Assembly: GCA_023391005.1 (NCBI GenBank)
Contig: JAEWBS010000028.1
Coordinates: 1 to 23,506, forward strand
Length of the DNA: 23,506 nt
Source: Bacillota bacterium
Lineage (GTDB): Bacteria > Bacillota > Clostridia > Oscillospirales > Ruminococcaceae
Direction: 5' to 3'
Program-made: the position numbers and the translations under genes
The notes under the pieces: generated by a model
Database searches by the model: none
What the model was told of the DNA's origin: nothing
The model's input: the letters and a program-made list of their open reading frames with translations, nothing else
Part shown: positions 1 to 5,938 of the stretch, one piece after another
How positions within the stretch are numbered: position 1 is the first letter of the stretch
Layout: every line of letters starts with the position of its first letter

Positions 1-163
1 GTATATATAGCTCTGGTTGTTTTGCCTAAGCAGTTTCAACAAGAGTGCCAATATCTAGCAAAGAACATGATTTATTGCAATTCAACCTATTTTCTTCGTA
101 AAAAGTTTACAATTATAAATTAGCCACCCATGGCATTAGGCCAGATTTTAAGCCGCATATGAT

Positions 164-200
164 AATCGGCCGGAAGCGGCATGTACCGCCCCGGCCGATT
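164..200. repeat. Long hairpin downstream of the SASP gene
   Basis: A perfect 10-bp inverted repeat (AATCGGCCGG at 164-173, CCGGCCGATT at 191-200) encloses a 4-bp inner stem (GCGG/CCGC) and a 6-base loop. It lies about 57 bp past the SASP stop, where a terminator would be expected, but neither strand has a T-run after the stem, so calling it an intrinsic terminator is uncertain. The rest of 1-256 is AT-rich and shows no gene. Confidence 0.45.
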
Positions 201-256
201 CAAGCTATCGCCCGCTATTGCAAGCAAATTGCATTGGGTTGTTTCACCGTTTAAGG

Positions 257-454
257 TTACTTCAGCGAGCTCTCGTAGGACTCGATCATCTTCTTGACCA
301 TCTGTCCGCCGACCGAGCCGGCCTGACGGGAGGTCAGATCGCCATTGTAGCCCTGCTTGAGGTTGACGCCAACCTCGTTAGCAGCTTCCATCTTGAACTT
401 CTCCATAGCAGCCTTTGCTTCGGGAACAACGATCTTGTTACTGGAATTAGCCAT
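257..454 (-). CDS. Alpha/beta-type small acid-soluble spore protein (SASP)
   Basis: A 65-residue protein beginning MANSSN and containing EAKAAMEKFKMEAANEVGVN, GYNGDLTSRQAGSVGG and MVKKMIESYE. These are the two conserved blocks of the alpha/beta SASP family, including the germination-protease cleavage region around the conserved Glu. SASPs coat forespore DNA, shift it toward an A-like form and protect it from UV and heat. The ATG at 454 is preferred because homologues begin MA-N-rich and AAGGAG lies 10 bases upstream. A GTG two codons earlier (460) is only 4 bases from that ribosome-binding site. The gene is monocistronic with a sigma-G-like promoter upstream. Length is normal for the family. 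The family call is very secure; which sspA/B-like paralogue it is cannot be told. Confidence 0.95.
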   Translation of the reverse strand: MANSSNKIVVPEAKAAMEKFKMEAANEVGVNLKQGYNGDLTSRQAGSVGGQMVKKMIESYESSLK

Positions 455-528
455 AATCACATTTCTCCTTACAATAAAGATTGTTTAGTGATCTGACGTT
501 GCATTCAGATCATTTGCGTTTGCAATCA

Positions 529-559
529 TAGTATTGTCCGATCAAAAATCAATTATGAT
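529..559 (-). promoter_or_regulatory. Sigma-G-like promoter of the SASP gene
   Basis: On the minus strand ATCATA (554-559) is followed after 18 bases by AATACTA (529-535). Against the forespore sigma-G consensus (TGMATA, 17-18 bases, CATWHTA) this matches 4 of 6 and 6 of 7 positions. It would give a leader of about 65 bases before the SASP start. Forespore expression is what the family requires, so position and sequence agree. Confidence 0.5.
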
Positions 560-585
560 TTCCAAATAATTCGCAATTTGGCGGA

Positions 586-686
586 ATTTCAACCCACGTT
601 CCGAGCAAGCGCGATCGTTTGCCCATAACGCGAGGGCCGCCGACCTTTTATTTCTCTCAACGCGCGTGCTCTTACAAAGAACCGCG
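586..686 (-). repeat. CRISPR-like repeat relic A (two degenerate units)
   Basis: On the minus strand the unit at 586-616 ends ACGTGGGTTGAAAT, close to the GTGGATTGAAAY 3' end of subtype I-C repeats, and begins ATCGCGCTTGC. A weaker unit at 650-686 ends GTTGAGAGAAAT. The two 3' ends are 64 bp apart, a normal I-C repeat-plus-spacer period. The second unit sits 5 bp beyond the galE stop and could instead be a weak galE terminator hairpin. No cas gene is nearby. The first unit is reasonable; the second is tentative. Confidence 0.35.
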
Positions 687-691
687 CTATT

Positions 692-1678
692 TTAAACGTA
701 ACCGTGGGGATGCTGCTTATGCCAGTTCCAAGCCGAAGCGATAATCTGTTCAAGCGCCGCATGCTGCGGCTGCCAGCCCAGTACCGTTTTAGCCTTTTCG
801 CTCGACGCAATCAACTGCGCGGGGTCGCCCGCACGCCGAGGCGACAGCACAGCGGGAATCGCATGCCCTGTCACGCGCCGGGCCGTCTCAATAACCTCCC
901 GCACCGTAAAGCCCACGCCGTTGCCTAGATTGAAAATAGCGCTCTCGTTGCCGTTTTTCAGATGGTGCATCGCCAAAATGTGTGCCTGCGCCAGATCGGT
1001 GACATGGATGTAGTCGCGCACACAGGTGCCATCCTTAGTGGGGTAATCGTCGCCAAAAATCGAGATATGGGCGCGTTGGCCGTTTGGCACCTGCAAAATC
1101 AGTGGAATCAAATGCGATTCGGGTGAATGCGCCTCGCCGATCTCACCGCTTTGGTCAGCCCCACAGGCGTTAAAATAGCGCAGCGACACATAGCGCAGAC
1201 CGTGCGCTTGCGCCGTCCAGTAAAACATCTTTTCCATCGCCAACTTCGTCTCGCCATAGGGATTGGTCGGGCAGGTGGCGTCCCGCTCGTCGATCGGCAC
1301 GCGCTCCGGCTCGCCATAGGTCGCGGCGGTGGAAGAAAAGACGATCTTGTCAATCTTATGCGCGACCATGGCTTCAAGCAGCACACGGGTACCACAAAGG
1401 TTGTTTTCATAATATTTGAGCGGATTTGAAACGCTCTCCCCCACCAGCGAATAGGCCGCGAAATGGATGACGCCGTCGATCTGCTCTTGGTTGAAAAGCG
1501 CTTCTAAAAACGTTCTGTCCGAAATATCGCCTTTATAAAAACGCGCGCGCTTATCCACCGCCTGCCTATGCCCGGTAGAAAGGTTATCCGCCACGACGGT
1601 GTCGACGCCCTCATCGCAGAGCGCTTTAACGGTGTGCGAACCGATATAGCCCGCGCCGCCCAGCACTAAAATAGCCAT
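692..1678 (-). CDS. galE: UDP-glucose 4-epimerase
   Basis: A 328-residue protein, the usual GalE length. It interconverts UDP-glucose and UDP-galactose in the cytoplasm with tightly bound NAD (Leloir pathway and sugar-nucleotide supply for glycans). Visible marks of the extended short-chain dehydrogenase fold are the N-terminal Rossmann motif GGAGYIGSH (residues 7-15), the SST of the catalytic triad (115-117), and the catalytic YxxxK (Tyr141, Lys145 in NPYGETK). The C-terminal substrate domain includes RYFNACGAD and the GDDYPTKDGTCVRDYIHV block. AGGAGG lies 10 bases before the ATG. The gene stands alone, divergent from the metallo-beta-lactamase-fold gene across about 180 bp and with no other Leloir gene in the window, so a role in surface glycan precursor supply is as likely as galactose use. 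Confidence 0.95.
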   Translation of the reverse strand: MAILVLGGAGYIGSHTVKALCDEGVDTVVADNLSTGHRQAVDKRARFYKGDISDRTFLEALFNQEQIDGVIHFAAYSLVGESVSNPLKYYENNLCGTRVLLEAMVAHKIDKIVFSSTAATYGEPERVPIDERDATCPTNPYGETKLAMEKMFYWTAQAHGLRYVSLRYFNACGADQSGEIGEAHSPESHLIPLILQVPNGQRAHISIFGDDYPTKDGTCVRDYIHVTDLAQAHILAMHHLKNGNESAIFNLGNGVGFTVREVIETARRVTGHAIPAVLSPRRAGDPAQLIASSEKAKTVLGWQPQHAALEQIIASAWNWHKQHPHGYV

Positions 1679-1858
1679 TTAATCCGATCCTCCTCTTTGT
1701 AGCGGCAACAAATGCCTTGATCCTTATCATAGCCCAAAAAGGTGCGGCTTGCAACAGCGGCGTGGGTATTTAAAATTGAATAGAAACTGGAATTTTCCTG
1801 TTTTCTATAGTAGAATAAATTAGCAGACGCAATACGGCCTATTAGGAGGGTATTTAAG

Positions 1859-2686
1859 ATGGGATTTGTCGTCACCACACTGATGGAGAACCATGCCGCA
1901 AAAGACGGTATGCACACCGAGCACGGCCTGAGCCTGCACCTGACCGACGGCAGCTTTTCACTGCTGCTCGATACCGGTGCCTCCGCTCTTTTTCTGGACA
2001 ATGCCGGACAACTCGGCGTCAGTCTCGAAGGCCTTGACGCGCTGGTGCTCAGCCACGGACATTATGATCATACCGGCGGCGTTAAGGCGCTGCTGGACAA
2101 CGGCTGCCGCCCAAAGATCACCTATTTTGGGCCGGACTTTTTCGCACCCCGATACCACCGCGAGCCGGACCGGCTGAACCCGATCAGCGCCCGGATGACC
2201 AGAGAGCTATTAGTTGAACGCCAGACGCCGTTTTATGTGCTTGAGCCGGGCGTGCTAAAGCTTAACGAGCAGATTTTTCTCGTATGCGGCATTCCTTCTA
2301 AAAATACGCTCGAAAAAGCAAACCCCGCCATGCTGCGGCAGTGCGGAGATGCTTATGTTGTGGACGATTTTAATGAGGAGACGGTGGTCGTCGTGCGCGG
2401 CGAACAGGGCTTGGCGCTGCTTTCGGGTTGCTCGCACAGGGGCGCCGTCAACACCTGCATGTGGGTGTCCGAGCTGTTCCACGAGCCGGTGCACACCTTT
2501 ATAGGCGGCACGCATCTGATGGACGCCGACGAACCGCGCATCCGTGCCACCATGTCCAGCCTGCGCGCGCTCGGCGTACGGCGACTGGGTGCCTGTCATT
2601 GCAACGGCGCGCAAGCGGGCGCCATTTTTGAGCAGGAATTTGAGGGCTTTTTTAACAATAATGCCGGGACGGTCACCGCGCTGTGA
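1859..2686 (+). CDS. Metallo-beta-lactamase-fold hydrolase (COG1237-like)
   Basis: A 275-residue cytoplasmic protein (no signal peptide). The metal-binding motif HGHYDH is at 66-71 (His66, His68, Asp70, His71), preceded by the LLDTG strand (36-40). Further likely metal ligands are His193 in SGCSHRG and His247 in ACHCNG. The HxHxDH, SGCSH and CHCNG pattern fits the COG1237 group, some members of which are annotated as dihydropterin-ribofuranosyl-aminobenzene-phosphate synthase-like. The true substrate of bacterial members is generally unknown, so only the fold and metal-dependent hydrolase chemistry should be trusted. AGGAGGG lies 7 bases before the ATG. It is convergent with the next gene: its TGA stop directly abuts the neighbour's stop with no spacer. 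Confidence 0.88.
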   Translation: MGFVVTTLMENHAAKDGMHTEHGLSLHLTDGSFSLLLDTGASALFLDNAGQLGVSLEGLDALVLSHGHYDHTGGVKALLDNGCRPKITYFGPDFFAPRYHREPDRLNPISARMTRELLVERQTPFYVLEPGVLKLNEQIFLVCGIPSKNTLEKANPAMLRQCGDAYVVDDFNEETVVVVRGEQGLALLSGCSHRGAVNTCMWVSELFHEPVHTFIGGTHLMDADEPRIRATMSSLRALGVRRLGACHCNGAQAGAIFEQEFEGFFNNNAGTVTAL

Positions 2687-3229
2687 TCAAGCCGGACAAA
2701 AGCAGTCAGGCGCTACGTAGCCGTCCTTGAGCAGCAGCACCGCCGCCGCCGCGATGATATGCGTATGCTTTTGTGCGTCGGGAATGTGCAGCGGATACTC
2801 CCCAATCTCCAGCGGTTCGCCGCTCAGCGTGGTGACGGTGCGCTGAATCGAGAAGACAGGCTTTTGGCTGTCTAAGCTCGAGAGTGTCAGCGTGTCCCTT
2901 TGGCGCAGCCCGCAGCTAATCAGCTGCTGGCTGCCGTCGATCGCAATGCCGGGACCACTTTCTGAAAATGAGAGCACCGTCGCTCCCGGCGGGGCCGAAA
3001 AGGTGCTTTGGCAACCCTCGGGCACCAGCACGATGCAATGTGTCGGCGCCTCTAGCGAGACCCGTCGGTTAGCCCCGCACACCGCAATGCAAAAATCGGG
3101 GTTTCCGTTCGCAAAATGGCAGAGAGGGTCGCAGAAGAGCATCGTGCGGCGACTGCGCCCCAGCAGCTCAAACAGTGCAAAAGCCGCTTTTTCGCTGTCG
3201 TCTGAGGGCGGAAGCAGTATGATTACCAT
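2687..3229 (-). CDS. Unrecognised 180-residue protein
   Basis: I do not recognise a named family. The protein begins with a hydrophobic strand (MVIILLPPS), has no signal peptide or long membrane segment, and carries Cys residues at several points, including a C-terminal CFCPA. The middle contains ISCGLRQRDTLTLSSLDSQ and FSIQRTV, followed by LSGEPLEIGEYPLHI and an Ala-rich helix. The CG-x5-T-x-T-x-SS spacing resembles a segment I associate with uncharacterised clostridial proteins related to Mur-ligase C-terminal regions, but this is only an impression. GGAGGG lies 5 bases before the ATG, and codon use matches the neighbours, so it is probably a real gene. It reads away from the tRNA-Gln promoter and is tail to tail with the hydrolase. 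Confidence 0.75.
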   Translation of the reverse strand: MVIILLPPSDDSEKAAFALFELLGRSRRTMLFCDPLCHFANGNPDFCIAVCGANRRVSLEAPTHCIVLVPEGCQSTFSAPPGATVLSFSESGPGIAIDGSQQLISCGLRQRDTLTLSSLDSQKPVFSIQRTVTTLSGEPLEIGEYPLHIPDAQKHTHIIAAAAVLLLKDGYVAPDCFCPA

Positions 3230-3312
3230 GATATCCCTCCGTTTTCAATCTATTAAAGTGTAACCCAAAACAACATTTTCATGCCAAAACGGTTTTTTAG
3301 CGTAAAAAGTTG

Positions 3313-3340
3313 TTGACATTACACTTTTTTGAGATATAAT
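3313..3340 (+). promoter_or_regulatory. Sigma-A promoter of tRNA-Gln
   Basis: Perfect TTGACA (3313-3318) and perfect TATAAT (3335-3340) with a 16-base spacer, placing the transcription start near 3347, about 15 bases before the mature tRNA 5' end. Confidence 0.9.
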
Positions 3341-3361
3341 AGATGATGCTGCAATAATTAC

Positions 3362-3435
3362 TGCCGAATTGTGTAAAGGTAGCACGACAGACTCTGACTC
3401 TGTTTGTCTGGGTTCGAATCCTAGTTCGGCAACCA
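3362..3435 (+). tRNA. tRNA-Gln (anticodon CTG)
   Basis: A 74-base cloverleaf. The acceptor stem is TGCCGAA/TTCGGCA. The D arm is GTG-TAAAGGTAG-CAC. The anticodon stem is ACAGA/TCTGT with loop CTCTGAC, giving anticodon CTG (Gln, codon CAG). The variable loop is 4 bases. The T arm is CTGGG/CCTAG with loop TTCGAAT. Discriminator A is followed by an encoded CCA. It stands alone with its own promoter and terminator. Confidence 0.96.
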
Positions 3436-3442
3436 AGTTAAG

Positions 3443-3467
3443 GCCGTCCGCAATAGCGGGCGGCTTT
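3443..3467 (+). terminator. Terminator of tRNA-Gln
   Basis: A 9-bp stem (GCCGTCCGC/GCGGGCGGC, one T-G pair) with loop AATA sits 7 bases after the CCA end. The T-run is only 3 bases, so it is a short-tailed intrinsic terminator. Confidence 0.65.
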
Positions 3468-3539
3468 GACATTATCTTAAAAATCTATCCTCAGAAATTG
3501 AATATTCACCGATCCATGGGAAGGGCCCCTTTTGCCGTG

Positions 3540-3568
3540 TTGACAAAAGGAACCTGAATCACTAGACT
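3540..3568 (+). promoter_or_regulatory. Promoter reading toward the toxin-like locus
   Basis: TTGACA (3540-3545), a 17-base spacer, then TAGACT (3563-3568, 4 of 6 matches to TATAAT). It would start an RNA near 3575 that runs into the bidirectional hairpin at 3618-3655, convergent with the small peptide gene on minus. Confidence 0.5.
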
Positions 3569-3574
3569 GAATAT

Positions 3575-3657
3575 AAAAGGGCGCTGTCAGCAGACGGTTA
3601 GTCCCAGTAAGAGTTACAAAATAACCGCATCACTTGGTCGTGGGGCGGTTATTTTTA
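3575..3657 (+). ncRNA. Candidate antisense (antitoxin) RNA
   Basis: Inferred transcript of about 80 bases from the promoter at 3540-3568 to the terminator-like hairpin at 3618-3655 with its T-rich tail. It is complementary to the 3' end and terminator of the small peptide mRNA on the opposite strand. Convergent small RNAs sharing a bidirectional terminator are known in type I toxin-antitoxin loci such as E. faecalis par. If transcription reads through, a second plus-strand terminator at 3766-3802 would give an RNA covering the whole toxin-like gene. It contains no good ORF. Confidence 0.35.
3618..3655. terminator. Bidirectional terminator-like hairpin
   Basis: A perfect 11-bp stem (AAAATAACCGC at 3618-3628, GCGGTTATTTT at 3645-3655) with a 16-base loop. 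T-rich tracts follow the stem in both directions. On minus it begins at the stop codon of the 20-residue peptide gene, and on plus it ends the candidate antisense RNA. Confidence 0.7.
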
Positions 3658-3717
3658 TTTGCTAAATAACGCAGCAACGCCGATGATAACAAAACAAAAA
3701 CCCTCGTATGTAACCAT
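3655..3717 (-). CDS. Putative holin-like type I toxin peptide
   Basis: A 20-residue peptide starting MVTYEGFCF, followed by a hydrophobic stretch VIIGVAALF and ending SK. The sequence AGGGGG lies 7 bases before the ATG, an ideal ribosome-binding site. The MVTYE-type start followed by one membrane segment and a basic end resembles the small putative holin-like toxin family of Firmicutes (Hol-Tox/TxpA-like), whose members are usually nearer 30 residues, so this one is short. The stop codon runs straight into an 11-bp terminator hairpin. Upstream, the leader forms a 6+6-bp hairpin (3766-3796). A convergent promoter on plus would make an antisense RNA. Expected action is membrane insertion when antisense repression fails. 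Family assignment is from memory of the pattern, not a search, and a truncated non-functional copy is possible. Confidence 0.45.
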   Translation of the reverse strand: MVTYEGFCFVIIGVAALFSK

Positions 3718-3765
3718 GAGCACACCCCCTTCATAGGGAGTGACTGACCGCCTGCCGCTTCTGAC

Positions 3766-3802
3766 AGCGCCTCTATGATAGTCTCATAGCGGCGCTTTTT
3801 TT
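3766..3802 (+). terminator. Plus-strand terminator / toxin 5' leader hairpin
   Basis: AGCGCC and CTATGA (3766-3778, one base between) pair with TCATAG and GGCGCT (3784-3796). The loop is 5 bases and six Ts follow on plus (3797-3802). On plus this is a good intrinsic terminator for RNA crossing the toxin-like gene. Read on minus, the same stem lies in the toxin mRNA leader. Confidence 0.6.
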
Positions 3803-4082
3803 GTGAATATGCCATTTTAACTTTAGGGTTGCGAGGCCTGTGACGGGTGTGTTTCCAACGGCTTTGTGCAGATCAATTCCGGTCGCCCAGCACCAGTCGA
3901 TCAGTTAAATTAGAGCTGCGGCATCATTATCTTAAAACAAACGGAATATCCGGCTGTGCTGCTTTCATCCCGTGCCGTCAACGCACAATTATGTCGTGCA
4001 TCTGTGTTCTGGAGCTGATCGGCAATCTGCTTGAGCACAAAAACAAGCGTAAATCATAAACTGTTCTGAGGAGGTGTGTGCT
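3803..4082. other. Gene-poor spacer before the surface-protein operon
   Basis: No convincing gene. A coding-like run without a start codon (3827-3913, containing GCEACDGC and ending at a TAG) and a 22-codon ATG ORF without a ribosome-binding site (3991-4059) may be gene debris. AGGAGG at 4069-4074 serves the following gene. I found no clear sigma-K or sigma-A promoter here. Confidence 0.4.
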
Positions 4083-4970
4083 GTGTCAATGCCCGAATTT
4101 CCGCTGCCGAATCCGGACCTTACACGCGAGCAGGTTTTGAATATGATACTCTCTTCCATCGCCATGGAAGAGCTGGCACTCAGCCACATCCTCAATGCCG
4201 AAGGAGAGAAAATCCAGTATGTGCTCGGCAGAGCGTCCTGCTCAGGATGTTCTGGATGTGCGGGAGGTTGTACGCCCTGCAACAACTGTACAGCGCATAA
4301 TGAAGAGGTTCTGGCAGTGAATAAAAGCGTCACGGCCCTGCTGGAGATGGTTATGCAAAACCAGCTGATATTAAAAAACAAGATGGATCGGGTATTGGAA
4401 TATCTGCCAAAGCCTCTGCCCGCGCCGATTCCGCCTTGTCCGCCTATGCCGCCTGAGCCGCCTTACCCACCCGAGCCGCCTTGTCCGCCCGAGCCACCTT
4501 GTCCGCCAACCTGTACCATGCCATGCCCTTGCGCGCCTAACTGGCAGGATCACGCTCCCCGTTTTACGGCTATCGGAGGCTTATATTACTGCAACAGCGC
4601 GATAGTCTGGCACGCTGACGAGGACTGCACTGGCCGCGACTTTGGTGTTGCCGGTGCTGATGGGTCTAAAATAAGACTTCCCCGTTCGGGCAGCTTTAAG
4701 GTCAACATCTGTCTTGAACTGGGCGTCTCCGAAGCAAACCCAAATTCTGAATTGCTGGAACTCTTAATCGTTTGTCGGGATAAGCCGCCCATATCGCATA
4801 TCTTCTGCCAAACATCCGATCAAAAGTGCTTTGAATTTCGGGGCAGTACAATCCTCCAGATGCCCTGCTCCGCCTCGCCCTGCTTCGCAATCCTTTTGGT
4901 ACGCGCACCCGAGGGCATCTGCATCAAAAAGGGCCACATCACTTTCAGACGGCTATTCCAGTGTACCTGA
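4083..4970 (+). CDS. Cys/Pro-rich exosporium-like surface protein
   Basis: A 295-residue protein. The GTG start at 4083 is chosen because AGGAGG (4069-4074) lies 8 bases upstream and the next paralogue starts at the same point (MSQP versus MSMP). An earlier GTG at 4074 overlaps the ribosome-binding site. Residues 22-49 carry the domain shared by all three tandem genes (SSIAMEELALSHILNAEGEK). A cluster of six Cys follows (53-69, C-x2-C-x2-C-x3-C-x2-C-x2-C). A helical stretch (72-106) leads to a Pro-rich region with PPEPPCPP-type repeats (about 111-152), placed where the paralogues have Gly-X-Y collagen repeats. The C-terminal domain (155-295) has ten further Cys. With 22 Cys in total, disulfide cross-linking into an outer spore layer is a reasonable inference. 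No signal peptide, as expected for coat or exosporium proteins made in the mother cell. Confidence 0.82.
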   Translation: MSMPEFPLPNPDLTREQVLNMILSSIAMEELALSHILNAEGEKIQYVLGRASCSGCSGCAGGCTPCNNCTAHNEEVLAVNKSVTALLEMVMQNQLILKNKMDRVLEYLPKPLPAPIPPCPPMPPEPPYPPEPPCPPEPPCPPTCTMPCPCAPNWQDHAPRFTAIGGLYYCNSAIVWHADEDCTGRDFGVAGADGSKIRLPRSGSFKVNICLELGVSEANPNSELLELLIVCRDKPPISHIFCQTSDQKCFEFRGSTILQMPCSASPCFAILLVRAPEGICIKKGHITFRRLFQCT

Positions 4971-5016
4971 CGCAACACATCGCACACCACAAATTATCTG
5001 ATTCGGAGGCGACAAA

Positions 5017-5922
5017 ATGTCACAACCTTCCTTTCCCCAGAATGCGAACTTCACCCGAGAAGATGTGGTGAACCAAATATTATCTTCCATCGCAATGGAG
5101 GAATTGGGACTCAGTCATATCATTAACGCCGAGGGCGAAAAGTTGCAATATATTCTGGGGACCCTGCCCGGGCTGACAGGGCCTGCCGCGACAATTGAAG
5201 ACCTGCTTGACGCCAATGCCAGCGTTCAAAGCCTTTTGCAAAGCGCGTCTTACAACCAGCTCTTTTTAAAATCCAAGATGCAGCAGGTGCTGTCCTCTTC
5301 TGAATTGACGGGCGCTACCGGCCCGACAGGTCCCACCGGGCCCGCAGGCGATCCGGGCGGCCCCACCGGCCCGGCAGGTCCCACCGGTCCAACCGGTCCC
5401 ATGGGCCCCGCGGGCCCGCAGGGCGTCGTGGGCGACACTGGCCCCACCGGCCCAACCGGTCCTACCGGCCCGACAGGTCCCACCGGCCCAACCGGCGCGG
5501 TCGGCCCGACCGGCTTTAACACCACCGCAACCTCGGCTTTTGCCTATGCGTCCGCTACCGCGCTGACAGCGGCGGTGGGTGGCACCCCCGTTGCGTTTCC
5601 TTCAGGGCAGATACTGCCCACGGGTATCACCGTAGATGGCGCCAACACAACCTTTACAGTTTCTCAGTCGGGTCTCTATCGTATTTCATATGCGCTCAAT
5701 ACGACGGCAGCACTGCTGCTAAGCACCCGCCTTATGATAAACGGCGTCGCCAACACGGCGTCAACCGTCGCGCCTTTAATCAGCCTTTCAAACTATTCCA
5801 ATGAAATATTGCTCAATATCACCGCGCCGACGACGGTGCAATTGCAGGTTTTGGGCGCGTCCCTCAACCTGACACTGGTTACCGGCGCGGGCGCTACGCT
5901 GATGATTCAGCGCCTGAGCTGA
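5017..5922 (+). CDS. Collagen-like exosporium-type glycoprotein (BclA-like)
   Basis: A 301-residue protein in three parts. Residues 1-95 form the N-terminal domain shared with its neighbours (SSIAMEELGLSHIINAEGEK, then a helical region). Residues 99-166 are Gly-X-Y triplets, mostly GPT, with one single-residue phase slip at the GDPGGPT point. Residues 170-301 are a beta-rich domain with TFTVSQSGLYRISYALNTT and ending LMIQRLS, typical of BclA-type TNF/C1q-like C-terminal domains that trimerise. In B. anthracis and C. difficile such proteins form the hair-like nap or outer filaments of spores, with Thr glycosylated in the repeats. GGAGG precedes the ATG at suitable spacing. It lies 46 bp after the Cys-rich paralogue, probably the same operon. 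The spore location is inferred from family and the sporulation context. Confidence 0.85.
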   Translation: MSQPSFPQNANFTREDVVNQILSSIAMEELGLSHIINAEGEKLQYILGTLPGLTGPAATIEDLLDANASVQSLLQSASYNQLFLKSKMQQVLSSSELTGATGPTGPTGPAGDPGGPTGPAGPTGPTGPMGPAGPQGVVGDTGPTGPTGPTGPTGPTGPTGAVGPTGFNTTATSAFAYASATALTAAVGGTPVAFPSGQILPTGITVDGANTTFTVSQSGLYRISYALNTTAALLLSTRLMINGVANTASTVAPLISLSNYSNEILLNITAPTTVQLQVLGASLNLTLVTGAGATLMIQRLS

Positions 5923-5938
5923 CGATGGGGGTGTTACT

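Noticed and set aside
1771..1816. Promoter TTGAAT/TAGAAT before the metallo-beta-lactamase-fold gene
   Set aside because: The two boxes are 29 bases apart, too far for sigma A.
3630..3815. 61-codon minus frame beginning MAYSQKKRRYE over the toxin-like locus
   Set aside because: It overlaps the leader hairpin and the toxin-like gene in another frame and runs into the terminator stem. The short peptide has the better ribosome-binding site.
3847..4059. 70-codon plus frame ahead of the surface-protein operon
   Set aside because: No ribosome-binding site or recognisable protein; composition is mixed, and only its last 22 codons look coding-like.
4043..4062. Sigma-K-like AC-N16-CATAAACT upstream of the first surface protein
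   Set aside because: The implied start would fall on the ribosome-binding site itself, too close for normal translation.
5250..5525. Open reading frame on minus through the first collagen-like region
   Set aside because: The GGC-CCN-ACN repeat is open on both strands because of its composition (it reads GPVGPV on minus). No ribosome-binding site and fully inside a well supported gene; the same applies to the minus frame at 6226-6591.
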